Assembly (NCBI GenBank): GCA_964030475.1
Contig: CAXIPT010000001.1
Location: forward strand, 17,582,514 to 17,646,513
Source: Tethya wilhelma
Lineage: Eukaryota > Porifera > Demospongiae > Tethyida > Tethyidae
Length of the DNA stretch: 64,000 nucleotides
Direction: 5' to 3'
The notes below the pieces were generated by a model. The model saw nothing but the letters and a program-made list of their open reading frames with translations. It was not told where the DNA came from and did not search any database. Both the position numbers and the translations under genes were made by a program. How positions within the stretch are numbered: position 1 is the stretch's first letter; every line of letters begins with the position of its first letter. Below, piece after piece: positions 1 to 35,778 of the stretch.

Positions 1-1435
1 AGCATTTTGGTGCATCTCTACGTCCTGGTACACTAAACAATAGGTCATACTTCACTAGAATCCCTCCTCCAACATGCCGAGCAGTATTGTTATAAAATGT
101 GACATTGGTATTGTTAGTGAGGTGGACATGGGAATTGACTAACACCAGCCCACCACCTTCATATGCTGTATTGTTAGCGAAGTATACATCCTTTGAGAAG
201 GAAACATAACCACTGTACATTCTCAGTCCTGTACCGATGTTGGACAAAAATGAACAGTTTGTAATGGTTACATTATTAGACAAAATAAGTACGCTTGTTG
301 GAACATTTCCTTCATCAGTATTTTCAGAAAACATAGATTGACTGATTAAAATCTCAACACTAGTCTCATCACCTGAAGGATTGCTACTTATAAAAAGAGC
401 AGAAGCAGATCTGAGGTCTGTAAAAGTACTTTTTATCTTGTTGTTTACGAATGTGCAGTCCTCAATGTGAATCTTCGAAGAAATTTTCGAAATACGCAGG
501 TCTGACTGGTTCGGACTTAACCAGACAACCAATCCACCATCTTGGTTTTGTGAAAAAATGGTACCTTTGATAATTATTTCACCGTTATAAGTAGAGTTGT
601 TGGTATACATATATGATGCTGCAATGTACACACCTGTACCTGGACATCGATAGAAATTTGAATTGGTGATACTCACTCCATGTTGGGCATCCAGCTTTGT
701 ATATAATGTTACATCTTCACCATTATAGAATCGTTCACAATCAGTGAATATACTATGGTTTGTTGTGGCATTATCTAGTTCTAAGTAGGAAATACAGTAA
801 TTACCACAGTAACCATCGGAGTAGTACAGTGATCCATTACATGAGTCAACTAGTATTGAATCCTTGATTACAGTTTCACGTTTACCACTGGAGCCACGGA
901 CATTGACTGCTAAAAATGAGCTGTTAAATATTGATTTGGAAATATAAAATACCCCTTGTGAATCAACACTGACAGCAATGGACCTGATGAGCACCTCCTC
1001 TAAGTGAAGAAAAACGACTTGCAATTCGACCCTTTTGCAACCATCTGTTATCTGTGTTTTAATTATATCAAGTTTTATCATCATTATTTCAGTGACATTG
1101 TTAAAGGTAATGTTTGTACCACACTTGATTTCAACATGGGAGTCTTCACTCAAGTTTCCGAGCCACGACAGTCTACGTATATCAGTGAAGTTTAGAGCTT
1201 TTGTCAAATTGTGGTCTCCCTCTAGGAAGTACATGGTGACATTGTCTTGATTGGAAAAGTACTGAGATGAGTTGAGAGCATACTGGTCCAATTCAAAGCA
1301 AGGTTGATCAGGAGGACATTTTGGATTTGGAAGTACCGGAGTCACATAGTATTCAACAGCACTGGCAGGAAGGAGTGCACTTTGTTGGAAAATGACAATG
1401 AACAAGAGAAGTTTTGGCACATCTGAGATCATCAT
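1..1435 (-). CDS. Secreted beta-helix-like protein, N-terminal part (runs off the window)
   Basis: An uninterrupted reading frame of about 478 codons begins at the ATG whose A is at 1435 and is still open at the window edge. The first 27 residues start MMISDVPKLLLFIVIFQQSA and look like a cleavable signal peptide. Further on there are many Asn-x-Ser/Thr sites and recurring short units of the form xxNxTFxNNTAxxGGGI or VxITNxxFxxN. These resemble the parallel beta-helix / polymorphic-membrane-protein repeats of bacterial Pmp proteins and of large sponge cell-surface families. No intron is visible across 1.4 kb, unlike every neighbouring gene. No membrane segment is visible within the window. 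Function is unknown; an extracellular adhesion or matrix role is inference. The upstream ATG at 1439 is in another frame and was not used. Confidence 0.7.
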   Translation of the reverse strand, partial: MMISDVPKLLLFIVIFQQSALLPASAVEYYVTPVLPNPKCPPDQPCFELDQYALNSSQYFSNQDNVTMYFLEGDHNLTKALNFTDIRRLSWLGNLSEDSHVEIKCGTNITFNNVTEIMMIKLDIIKTQITDGCKRVELQVVFLHLEEVLIRSIAVSVDSQGVFYISKSIFNSSFLAVNVRGSSGKRETVIKDSILVDSCNGSLYYSDGYCGNYCISYLELDNATTNHSIFTDCERFYNGEDVTLYTKLDAQHGVSITNSNFYRCPGTGVYIAASYMYTNNSTYNGEIIIKGTIFSQNQDGGLVVWLSPNQSDLRISKISSKIHIEDCTFVNNKIKSTFTDLRSASALFISSNPSGDETSVEILISQSMFSENTDEGNVPTSVLILSNNVTITNCSFLSNIGTGLRMYSGYVSFSKDVYFANNTAYEGGGLVLVNSHVHLTNNTNVTFYNNTARHVGGGILVKYDLLFSVPGRRDAPKC

Positions 1436-1764
1436 GCATGATTCAACTATATAACTTAATTTCAAATCCTATAAGTTCTTGACTAACTTTTTGGCAACTG
1501 AACTACATACTGTTGAATCACATGATGTTGTGTGCAGGGACACTATGATAATCACACTATCTTGAAATCCATTGTGGTATACAATACATACCCAGTATGT
1601 AGTATGTCACTATATGTCCCATAGACACAATATCCAAAGTTGCTGTACAATTTTGTTCATATGATTGAATGGATGATTACCACTATAATTTTCAATGAAC
1701 AACTAGCGAAAAATTAATATCAGTGCAGGAATGTGAAATTTTTATTAGAAGCGTCACCACTCAC
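1436..1764. other. Non-coding spacer between the beta-helix gene start and the truncated SCFD1
   Basis: I see no exon here on either strand. The spacer follows the last recognisable SCFD1 splice donor on the minus strand. The missing C-terminal two-thirds of SCFD1 should begin around here but does not. Confidence 0.5.
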
Positions 1765-2841
1765 CTCCCCTTGTGACTCTGCCAGAACTTGTCGTCAATC
1801 TGAAGGTCGTAGGTCTTCTCAGGACCAACGGGAGAGACGCCAGACTCACCGGGTGGAGGGTTGGGCAGGGTCACCCGATTTAGTTCCACCCTCTGGACAA
1901 GAGGAGTGATTGTGTGTATGTTTATCACACAGAGTTATAATAACTTAAAACATTAACGCAATTATTACTCAACATCAACAGGTATAACTCGATCAACTAG
2001 TCAAGTGTGAAGTTCTAACTCAAGTTATATCTCAAACATGGATGCACATATTGGGAGAAAAGTTTTACTACTGTTAGTTTGCATTTTCACGTTTGAGTTA
2101 TAACTTTAGAGTTATTTGAGTGCATGCCTGCTCAGGCACACCCATGCACTTAGACATCTTTGGGTGAAGACAGAGTCTACTTGAGGATTTTTTTTTTGTG
2201 AAAGAAAGGAATTCTTTTTCTTACCAGTAAATCATGTGCTAATGCTTGATAGGTCCATGTGTGATGAAGGGGTGTGGCCAGATCAATGTTACGATCCAGG
2301 ATCACCAAGAGGGGACGAGTGAAGCTACAACAAGAGAGGGCAAAAATAAAAACTAAGAGTTTTGTTTTAACTGTAAAGATCAGGGATTGTCATAAAGAGG
2401 AGAATAAAACAAAGTAACATGAGAATTTTCCCATAGCAACAGAATCACATGACTGCTCACCTGAGCTGCGATACGGACATACTGTCTCCTGAGAACATGC
2501 TACTCCGAGGGTCACGAAGATTATCCCTGATCTTCTTGTCAAGAGCCTCAGCTACCATTTCAGCAGCATTGCCAGTGGGACAACGAATGATGGGAACTGT
2601 ACCTAAATACACACATCAAAGGACTTTTCAACCCACATCAAAGCATTCCATGCATAACTGAGCCCACATCAAAGCATTCCATGCATAACTGAGCCCACAT
2701 CAAAGCATTCTATGCATAACTGAGCCCACATCAAAGGATTCCAATGATACCTGTTGTAACAAACACAGAGAAGAGAGATTCAGCCATTGTGTTGGTGATA
2801 CGCTCAATATCAGTATCCTTGTTCTCAGCCCGATTGAGAGC

Positions 2842-2891
<50 letters not shown>

Positions 2892-3027
2892 ACAAGAAGT
2901 GACAAACAAAGAGAGAGAGAGCACACAGACATACAGTACCATAGTAGGAGATGTCTTGAGTGTTGTGATGTCTAGTAACAAAGAGGTCGTCCTCCAAGGA
3001 AATAAAATTAAGGTACTGATCAAACAC
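1765..3027 (-). CDS. SCFD1: Sly1/SCFD1 Sec1-family protein, middle exons
   Basis: SCFD1 is the SM protein that binds syntaxin-5 SNAREs in ER-Golgi transport. Five exons with matching phases are seen on the minus strand: 3027-2940, 2840-2751, 2602-2461, 2324-2225 and 1892-1765. They read [17 protein letters not shown], then [15 protein letters not shown], then [20 protein letters not shown], then [20 protein letters not shown] and [16 protein letters not shown]. These align collinearly with human SCFD1 from about residue 145 to 330. The block ends at a good donor at 1764, yet no later exon follows before the next gene starts at 1435, so the C-terminal half is absent. The N-terminal exons lie at 4820-5655, and about 75 residues that should lie between the two blocks are missing. 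Confidence 0.9.
2630..2741. repeat. 31-bp minisatellite in an SCFD1 intron
   Basis: A 31-bp unit starting cccacatcaaagcattc and ending gcataactgag is repeated about 3.6 times in tandem, with one C-to-T change in the third copy. It lies between the SCFD1 exons ending at 2751 and beginning at 2602. Confidence 0.85.
2843..2890. repeat. (AG)n microsatellite
   Basis: About 24 AG units lie just upstream, in the minus-strand sense, of the SCFD1 exon starting at 2840. On the sense strand this forms a (CT)n polypyrimidine tract ending in the acceptor CTCTAG. Confidence 0.9.
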
Positions 3028-3165
3028 CTACAGGGAGAAGACAGCATTGCTATACATTTACATTAAACTTCAAAAGGGACTTGCACATTATACATAAATA
3101 TCTCTAAATTTTTTAAGGTGTGCTCTTACTAGAACACAATTTATTCTGTACCATTTTATTTGCAG

Positions 3166-3864
3166 GCAAAAGGCAAGCATGGTGAATCAAGTGGTCATCA
3201 TAGCAGCAGTAGTGGTTCAAATGCTTCTCAGAAGGGAAAGGGAACTGTATCTGGTAGTGGACATGCCCCCAAACACAAACTACAAGCACAGACTTCCCAT
3301 CACAGTGCACAACAAATGGACAAACATCGACATCACCAGAACCAAGTGATGTCCGGAGCAAAGATGCCTCATCATTCTGGCAGCCATTCTACAAAGAGTC
3401 TCGGCTCACAACTGACACCCTCTTCTTCTTCTTCTTCTTCAAAGATGACCATAAAACAGCACGATCATTCTCAAAAGTTACTCACAGACGGCAAACAGCA
3501 CCATTCATTGACTAGTAGTAGTACCAGTAGCAAGCATCACCACCACCATCACCAACCTCATCCGATGAGACCCACAAAGAGACCTCACTCCGAAGAGAAT
3601 TCAGTCATGAAGAAGAGGCCCAAAATAGAGCCACACCCACACTTGTCCCCACCCTTGCCAGCGGTAGCTAATGTCGGTTTACCGCCTCTCCCTCCGTTGC
3701 CCTCTGACCCCGTGCCCCCTCCTCCCCTGCCAAATGTACCGCCTTCATCTTCACTTGGAAGGCTTCCACCACTACCTCCTGGTGGTGCTAATCCACCTCT
3801 TCCTCCGCCCCTACCGTTAATGAGACCTAACGATTCTCCTCCTCCTCCACCTCCTCCGAGCTAG
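3166..3864 (+). CDS. His/Ser/Pro-rich C-terminal exon, possibly a cyclin-T-type gene
   Basis: An acceptor (ttatttgcag) opens an exon of 233 codons ending in TAG. The sequence is low-complexity: His- and Ser-rich stretches with a run of seven His, then a basic segment around KRPHSEENSVMKKRPKIE, then Pro-rich PPLPPLP and PPPPPPPS repeats at the end. The basic cluster would serve as a nuclear localisation signal. The composition resembles the tails of transcription-elongation cyclins (cyclin T or K), but no cyclin box is present in the window, so identity is a guess. No upstream plus-strand exon exists here because the flank is the SCFD1 gene on the other strand. The exon is therefore stranded, which suggests a misplaced contig. 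Confidence 0.5.
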   Translation, partial: AKGKHGESSGHHSSSSGSNASQKGKGTVSGSGHAPKHKLQAQTSHHSAQQMDKHRHHQNQVMSGAKMPHHSGSHSTKSLGSQLTPSSSSSSSKMTIKQHDHSQKLLTDGKQHHSLTSSSTSSKHHHHHHQPHPMRPTKRPHSEENSVMKKRPKIEPHPHLSPPLPAVANVGLPPLPPLPSDPVPPPPLPNVPPSSSLGRLPPLPPGGANPPLPPPLPLMRPNDSPPPPPPPS

Positions 3865-3890
3865 GACTGATTCTAGAGCCGATGCTTTCT

Positions 3891-3931
<41 letters not shown>

Positions 3932-4582
3932 AGGTGCAAGTGATTGTTTGGCACTTCTTTGAACTGGCACAAACAATAATTATTGAAACAATTAGGGAGT
4001 ATTATGATTAGTAACTTGTTAATTTGTGTCATTGTTGTGTGTGTTGTGTGTTTATGTGTGTTGTCATAGTTGTGTGAATCAAATTTTGAATGTCTGATCT
4101 GTTACTGTTTTATCACAATTCTAAAAAATTTTTGTTTTTAAATTTGTCCACTTCTGCATGTGTGTATATCAAAATGCATTACACAAATTAGTCATGCAGT
4201 TATTTATATAATTATATATAATATTCTCTGCAATTCAAAATATACTTATGTGCACATGTACAACAAATTTGTCAGCATATTTTAATATAATTTGCTGTTT
4301 ATAATATGTTAATATTAACCAGTGAAATCCAAAGATCAATTAATGCGTGAAAACATTATGAACAAAAAATTAATACTTATTACTTTTATTATAAGCTAAT
4401 ATATAATATCATCATTAAACATTGTACATACATAATGCAACGTATATACATTCTAATTCGTGTGTACCAGAAAGGAGTGAGTGTGTGACCAATCATGACA
4501 ATAATTATTATGTATAGCTTATAATAATGATGCATGCAAAACCATACTGTGGCTAACAATTATACACAACGATGCTCTCTGT
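3865..4582. other. AT-rich 3' flanks of two converging gene ends
   Basis: This stretch begins with a TGT/TTG trinucleotide repeat (about 3889-3930) just after the plus-strand stop. It continues as AT-rich sequence with no splice-ready reading frame. It is probably the 3' UTR and intergenic DNA between the plus-strand exon and the minus-strand ankyrin exon. Confidence 0.5.
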
Positions 4583-4745
4583 TCACATAGGGTGTGGTGG
4601 CTGCATCACGTCCACACTACTGGTGTCGGAGACATCCTCACAGCTGTTGGCTAGTAAGATCTGCACTATCTCTTGGTGACCATGGGAACGGGCGTAGTGA
4701 AGAGGAGAGTGCCTGTCTGCATCGAGAATGTTGATGTCACCACCA

Positions 4746-4747
<2 letters not shown>
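4583..4747 (-). CDS. Ankyrin-repeat protein, last exon only
   Basis: An acceptor made by the end of a (CA)n tract (minus sense) opens a 54-codon exon ending in TGA. It encodes one clear ankyrin repeat, with HSPLHYARSHGHQEIVQILL as the core helix-turn-helix, followed by an acidic Ser/Thr tail ending in HPM. No other exon of this gene is visible, because the sequence on the far side of the microsatellite is an SCFD1 exon. Ankyrin repeats bind proteins, and the parent protein cannot be named from this piece. Confidence 0.65.

Positions 4748-4748
<1 letters not shown>

Positions 4749-4800
<52 letters not shown>
4749..4800. repeat. (GT)n microsatellite at a suspected misjoin
   Basis: About 26 GT units lie directly between the ankyrin exon (acceptor side) and an SCFD1 exon donor. 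A perfect simple repeat between exons of two different genes on the same strand is a likely place for a false contig merge. Confidence 0.9.
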
Positions 4801-4801
<1 letters not shown>

Positions 4802-4819
4802 TCACATAATCTAACGTAC

Positions 4820-5655
4820 AGGTGCAGTGTGACTCCCAGGTTCCTCAGTTCCTTGACTGTCATCAGGGGAGAGATGATGTCAGAGCCATATTTGTCGTAG
4901 ATCAGCACCTGGTATTAATCATGAGAGGATTATATTATTTTAACCCCTATTATTACAGCACTGGTAAAGGGTCATCAACTATGTAAACACATAGACGACG
5001 CATATCACATTGTCTAGCGTATTGAATTTTGTATTGATACAGAATTTACCATGACACATAGAGTTTTGCCCCAACCTACCTTCCAGACTGGCTCCACTGC
5101 GACAGCTGACTTTGAGATTGGTTCATTGAGATTCAACATCCTCTTCAGGGCATCTAGCACAGACAGAGAGAGAAAGGGAGAGCATTCATACACTCAAACA
5201 TCAATACACACACGTACACAGGCACAACAGTCTGACATTACTCTGATATCACACATAATATTAGCCTCGTTCCCAGCATAGATATATACTCAGTATATTA
5301 TCTATGTTCCCAGGCAGTGTTCCCCTGCGTTTAATTCTGAACTAATTACTTGGCGAAGATTTAAAACTAAACCACACAAGGAAGGCCTGGGTACTAGGCC
5401 AGTATTATGACACTGAAGAGTACAAAGATAACATGAGTAATGGGCACAATCTTTTGAGAGACCAGTCTTCATTTGCCATGATGCTTGTTATATTATTACC
5501 TATGATACTATCTGATCATGCATGTTTGATCAACAGCTTATACACGCCATAAATCTCGCTCTATAGTTCCCCAGAGGGTGCTCTTTCTACTCACCTATCT
5601 GTCTGCTCCTGATGGTAGGCTGAGTTGGAGCTCTGGGCGCCGCATTGGTAGCCAT
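4820..5655 (-). CDS. SCFD1: Sly1/SCFD1, first three exons
   Basis: The start codon is at 5655-5653. Exons are 5655-5595, 5153-5080 and 4908-4820, with phases 1, 0 and 2 that join cleanly. They encode MATNAAPRAPTQPTIRSRQI, then ALKRMLNLNEPISKS...EPVWK, then VLIYDKYGSDIISPLMTVKE and LRNLGVTLHL. This matches the N-terminus of human SCFD1 (ALKRMLNFN...VLIYDRFGQDIISPLLSVKELRDMG). The next expected residues (the region around DRDPIPDVPAVYF) are absent. Going downstream on the minus strand, the sequence reaches a (GT)n repeat, an ankyrin exon and a plus-strand gene end before SCFD1 resumes at 3027. The gene is head-to-head with RALGAPB. Confidence 0.92.
5262..5399. mobile_element. Short palindromic MITE-like element (TAGCCTCGTTCCCAG family)
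   Basis: The left end reads tagcctcgttcccag and the right end reads ggaaggcctgggtactaggc, an imperfect inverted repeat. Related ends recur at 14296-14366, 22171-22248, 56222-56241 and near 60537. It lies inside the first SCFD1 intron. Confidence 0.5.
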
Positions 5656-5909
5656 TGTCACTTATCAAAATCCAGTGGCATACAAATTGAGCTGACGACC
5701 CTATACACCGTTAAGTAGACAAAACTGAAAAAAAACAAGGAAGAACACAGCTGCTGTCGCGACGTCGTTCTGTTGTGTCTATAGCTTCTGTCTAGTCGGC
5801 ACAAGAGTCTACAAAAGATATAAGCTGCGTAAGGAACAAGAAACAAAAGGAAAAAAGAACCATTCTGAGAAATTTCTTGTGTGGTGTGCTCTATTTAGAA
5901 GCGTAAACA
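5656..5909. promoter_or_regulatory. Bidirectional promoter, SCFD1 / RALGAPB
   Basis: The 254 bp between the two divergent start codons must hold both promoters and 5' leaders. It contains a CpG-bearing stretch (tcgcgacgtc) near 5758-5767 and no obvious TATA box for either gene. Shared control is inference from spacing. Confidence 0.6.
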
Positions 5910-30896
<24,987 letters not shown>

Positions 30897-31451
30897 ATTA
30901 TAGCTTCTAGTTAATGGTGACTCATTTCACTGCATGATCATCTCTCTTTATTCCATTGTTATGTTTGTGGAAGAATAGGATAAAAATTTACACCACATTG
31001 TGTTTATGGTTGTGTCAATGCAGCATTATTGGTTTGTGTGTCTCAGGTGTCATTGGTGCAAGCTCATGGTCATGGTGAAAGAGCCATGCATTGCATGCAT
31101 GGGAGACAGCTTTATCATCATCATCACTGATTTAAGCTAGCTGCATGGAGTCAACAAGTTCCTTGCGCATGAAATCATACGGCCAATATGCATAATTAAG
31201 TAGCTATGTTGATGTGTACGTGTAGAGGAATTTTATGGGGGTAATTCCCTTCTTGGTTTTGGTTGGCTACCGGAGGGGAATACCCTCACTCCTAATATGT
31301 GCAGCAGCGAGAAGCCGTGAGAGGCTAAGGGGGAACAACCTTTAGCCAGTTTTAATATATTAACTGAACGAAAAGAACTCGCTGCAGACAGACAAAAAAA
31401 TCTGAGTTTTGACAGTGGAAGATACCTACAGTAACTGCACTATAAAAAGAT
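30897..31451 (+). promoter_or_regulatory. Intergenic promoter region upstream of IkappaB with two kappaB-like sites
   Basis: GGGTAATTCCC at 31239-31249 and GGGAATACCC at 31276-31285 fit the Rel/Dorsal pattern GGG-W(4-5)-CCC. They lie about 160-210 bp before the IkappaB start codon. A TATAAAA-like string at 31441-31447 touches the start codon and is too close to be its TATA box unless translation starts later. Confidence 0.5.
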
Positions 31452-33812
31452 ATGTCTTACGTTCCAGTGAAGACAACCTATGGTGAAGCTGACATGAATC
31501 GGCTGAACAAACCTTCACAAAAAATTTGCGGCTTTTACGAACAGAAAGGCAGCTTCCAGCCAGTGTTCGACCAGTCGTTGGACTCTGGAATTAGCGATGC
31601 AGGGTTCGACAGTGGACCTCCTGTACAGCCTAAACTGCTCGGCGGAGCTGCAATAGATCACGAAAACTACGACTCCGGCGCCTACATGGACGATGAACCT
31701 GACCGCGTAAACACTATCAAGGAAGAAATACCTCAGACACACACGCCGCTTCAAAAACTGGAAACTTTAACTATCAAAAACACAACTATTGCACAAAACC
31801 AACCACCAACTGTTCCTGCAGTCGTGAACAACACTCCTGTTCAAAAACCGCCAAGAAGACCACGCACAAACTACTCGGTAATGGCGACTGCCAGCAACAG
31901 CAATATCACAGTGCCTACAACAGTACAAGCTGGTAGGCCAACAACTTCTCACAATGTTACCTCTAGCAGAAACAATACTAGTATACAATCAACCAGGATA
32001 CCACAAGCACCCATCTCACTCCCTGCACAAAGGCGAAGAGAATTCGATCATAATGTTAGGAGACGAAACGAAAGGAATCAACCATCCAGTTTGCCAGGAT
32101 CCATAAACACATTTGCACCTTCAACATCATCAAGGAATTGGCCCGAAATCAATATTTTTGAACTTCAACAAAATGTACAGTTTTTTCTACCTAACAGAGA
32201 AGGAGATACGTAAGTCAATTTTTTTAAAAAAAAACTTTTATTTTTGGTGATTTGTGTACGTGTGTGTGTAATGGTATAAATGAAGTGTTTTATACGGTGT
32301 TTGTTCCCTTTGTGTGCAGTGGCTTTCATCTGGCTGTAATACACAACTTGGATGATCTTATGGACAAGTTACTTTACATCATGTCACGAGAACCAAGATT
32401 ACAGTCAGTTGTCGATGAACAGAACACACTTTATCAGGTACATATGTATGACATTGTGTGAGTGTGTATAAGTGTGTGTTAGGTGTAGGATTAGGGTAGT
32501 TACAAAATATTGGGAGTATCCAGTTTTGATAACTCCTAAAGTTGCTTGTAGGAAAAGTTTCCCTGGTAGTATCCCTTGGCTGGTATAACATCTCAAGTGT
32601 AAATTTGTAACATTCAAGAGGTACTCTACCCTTTGTAGTGGTGGTGTTTGTTTAGGCTGTGAATACCATTCAGGTGTATATACATACCATAAATTAGACA
32701 TCAATTTTGCACATGTTAACACATGTTGGGCATGTGAGCTTTTGTGAGCATATTCATGAACCAGATTCTTATCTTCCCACAGACTGCTCTGCACCTGGCA
32801 ACACACACCCAACAAACCGAAATGATAAGAAAGCTGCTAATTGCAGGAGCGTCCCTAAACATCACCGACCACAAAGGCAACACACCACTCCACATTGCAG
32901 CACAATTCAACTCTACGAAGGCTCTGGAAGAGATACTGAGGTACGTCTCCCTTAGAGCTGTTCTCGAGGTCTCCCAGATCAGAAACAACGAAGGACAGAC
33001 ATGTGTGCACATTGCAGCCAAGCATGGAAACACAGACGCACTGAGAAAACTAAAGAGTCTTGGAGTTGATATGGACATGCAGGTATGTCTAGTGTATTGA
33101 TTACTTGTATGTTATTATAGCCTTTGAAAGATGAGAATTATGAGCCATTTTAGACTTCAAATGGTTCTTAATATGTTTCCTTGGATGGGTGCCTAATGGA
33201 ATGAGCACATTTTTTGAATATTTCACCCAGCTCCTCTTACTTGGACAATGTGGAATGGATGAGCTTTGTTTATAAACATGGAGCAGTTGGCATGGGTGGG
33301 TGGTGTGTGTATAACATACCCCTGAAGATAGTTAATACATAGTATCAAAGTACAAACAGAAGTGGGTATCATAAAGGATATGGGAGTTTTTTAATAGTTC
33401 AATGTGTATAGAAACACCAGTGTGTCTAAAGGAAGTGCATTAGTAAACATGTACCCTATTGTATCACTCTTATACAACCATGATTCACCCTCTCTCTCTA
33501 TCTTACCAATCTCTACAGGAACACACCTGTGGCAGAACTCCACTACATTTGGTTGTGGAGAACAACTCACTCAGCAGTGTCCAGTTCCTTCTTGAAACTT
33601 GTGATGCAGATGTCAACGCTACGACGTACTCCGGTTGTACCCCTCTTCACATTGCCTCAGGGAGAGGGAGCATTGATATTGTTGCCTACCTAATATCAAT
33701 GGGAGCCGATCCAACTCTCAAGACAGACGAAGAGGACACAGCACTGGAGCTAGCCGGCTCTGAGGCTGTCACTATTCTCTTGAACAAAGCAGCTGCTCTG
33801 AGATGGCTGTGA
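31452..33812 (+). CDS. IkappaB / Cactus-type NF-kappaB inhibitor, complete
   Basis: Four exons join in phase (31452-32209, 32320-32437, 32783-33082, 33519-33812) and encode 489 residues. The N-terminal 250 residues are disordered and carry three DSG boxes: DSGISD at residues 44-49, FDSG at 52-55 and YDSGAY at 73-78. These resemble the IKK/beta-TrCP phosphodegron of IkappaB and Cactus. From about residue 253 there are five or more ankyrin repeats (FHLAVIHNLDDLMDKLL, TALHLATHTQQTEMIRKLL, NTPLHIAAQFNSTKALEEIL, TCVHIAAKHGNTDALRKL, TPLHLVVENNSLSSVQFLL, TPLHIASGRGSIDIVAYLI). The architecture is degron first, ankyrins last, with no Rel domain, so it is an inhibitor rather than a p100/p105 protein. 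It would hold NF-kappaB in the cytoplasm. BCL3-type proteins are the main alternative, but they lack a DSG degron. Confidence 0.9.
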
Positions 33813-35134
33813 ATTTATTAATTGAACTGGCTTCATCTTTTCTGTCATTTCTCTTTCGTATACGCACACACACTGACACAGTTGCATATCACTGACTTGA
33901 TTTTTGTTGGTGTAAATTCGTTTGCAAATTTTTAAAAGCTATTGGTGTACCTCGGATACACTTCACCTATATCAATCTCTCCACAATTATTTTTCCCCCT
34001 GCTTTGTGTGTGTGTGTGCACCAGTCTTTCTCTATTATTCCACAAATAACTAACTTCTTGCTTTCTTCAATATTTTCATGAACTTATTAATATACATGCC
34101 AGCTGCGTTCAACTTGATGTTTGTATAAGCTGTTGCCTTGTTTGTGTTCACTTTTTAGCATTATATCATAGAAAATTACCTCACTTACTTTAAAAAGAGG
34201 AACTTAATTCAAACAGCCCCTATCAATTATAAATATATTGTGGTTGGTAATGCTAAAAAAGCTCCTCCACATTAATATTAATCAGGTATGTGGGACAGTT
34301 AATAAAAACAGGGACACTTGGAATTGTGGGTTCAAATTAAGAAGTTTAACGAGCATGTGTAGCACATAATGAGAATAAGCTAAAGAAGGCTGGTTAAGAC
34401 TAAATTTAATAGTTAGTGGCAGTTGCAGAGACAATGGATAAGGGTAATGGTGATCGAGGCACGTGGTTAGCTGTTGGTAAGTTTCACAACAAGCCAGGCA
34501 CCATTTGACATTGTTATGTATTGTGATCCGATCACAAGAGAATCAGGTGAAGTTCTGAAGTGGGATTTGAAACACAGGATGCACTTGTGAACTTCCTTAT
34601 TCTTTTTTATCACCTCCTTCCCCATTTTCTATGAACCACATCCACGGTTGTACACGCAGCACATTCTAGTGTACTCCAGTGTTAAGTATATACAGTGGAT
34701 CACATGACCCAGCCAATTTGTACATTCAGGCATGCTCTGCTGCATGCATAGCTATACAGCTGCAGGTCACATCACAGGAAACACATCTGCATATAGTGTT
34801 TCATCACACATGCCCTGAGGCCTGATGAGATCATATGCATGATTGAGCAAAACTTTACAAACACAGTGAAAAATTCTTACATAACTTAAGACAATCTATT
34901 GTTATGCATAATCATCCAAATTAAAAGTGACCCCCCAATTAACATCACGTAACGTTGGTACATGAACAAACATTTCAATGGTAAATACCAACGCGAACAG
35001 CACAACAATAGCTTTACACCAAAAACAGCTCAAATGTGCACCTCATGTACATAAACAAATTACAATATTGTGTACAGATTAATACCAAAATAATAAATAA
35101 TATCACGACATGTTTCCCAGGCAACTACGAAGCA
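33813..35134. other. Intergenic region between converging IkappaB and NAA40
   Basis: This 1.3 kb AT-rich spacer contains both 3' flanks. I see no exon, RNA gene or clear repeat in it beyond a short (GT)n near 34003. Confidence 0.6.
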
Positions 35135-35741
35135 CTAAGCCGAGGGTGTCTCTTCATTGGGGGCCACCTCCGAGGGGCCAATGGTCCTAGTTCCCTCTCT
35201 GCTACCAGGTGCAGGAGACTCCTTTCTCTTCTCCTCTATCCTAGCAGAAGCCTCTCCACCACTTAAGCTCGTCAAACCAGTTTGACTGGATAGTGAAACC
35301 TGTTCTTCACTACTACTCTCCACATGATTGTGCAGTGCCTTTTGGGCAATGCTGCTACTGCATTCAGCTTGGACAACCGGTTTGGCAGCTCCGGCAACCA
35401 GTTTGACGGGTCTTTTCGTTAAAGTTTTGCTAAGTATTGAGTAAGAATAGTCCTCAACATTTAGGGGGTCGCAGTAGAGAGGTGATGTATCATCATCCAC
35501 ATAACTGAAGGCATAAATGGGAGAGAAGAGGAAGAAAAGGACATGTTATGATAAATTGTTGCTTGTTTTTTAAAGCTACCGTGTTCTCCCTTAGCTCTGG
35601 AAATGTTTATGATTTATTTTGTCAATTTCTTGAATATTTATGCACACAGCTGCCCATAAAGGGAGAGAGTATATTATGAAAGTAATAGCATCTATATTTG
35701 CATAGCTCCCTCGCAAAGTGACACACACACACACAGACAGA

Positions 35742-35778
<37 letters not shown>

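Noticed and set aside
2630..2741. CRISPR-like regularly repeated unit
   Set aside because: The 31-bp units are directly adjacent with no spacers, so it is a minisatellite in an intron of a eukaryotic gene.
31441..31450. TATAAAA immediately before the IkappaB start codon
   Set aside because: A TATA box one base from the ATG would place transcription start inside the coding region. It may be chance AT-richness unless translation starts downstream.
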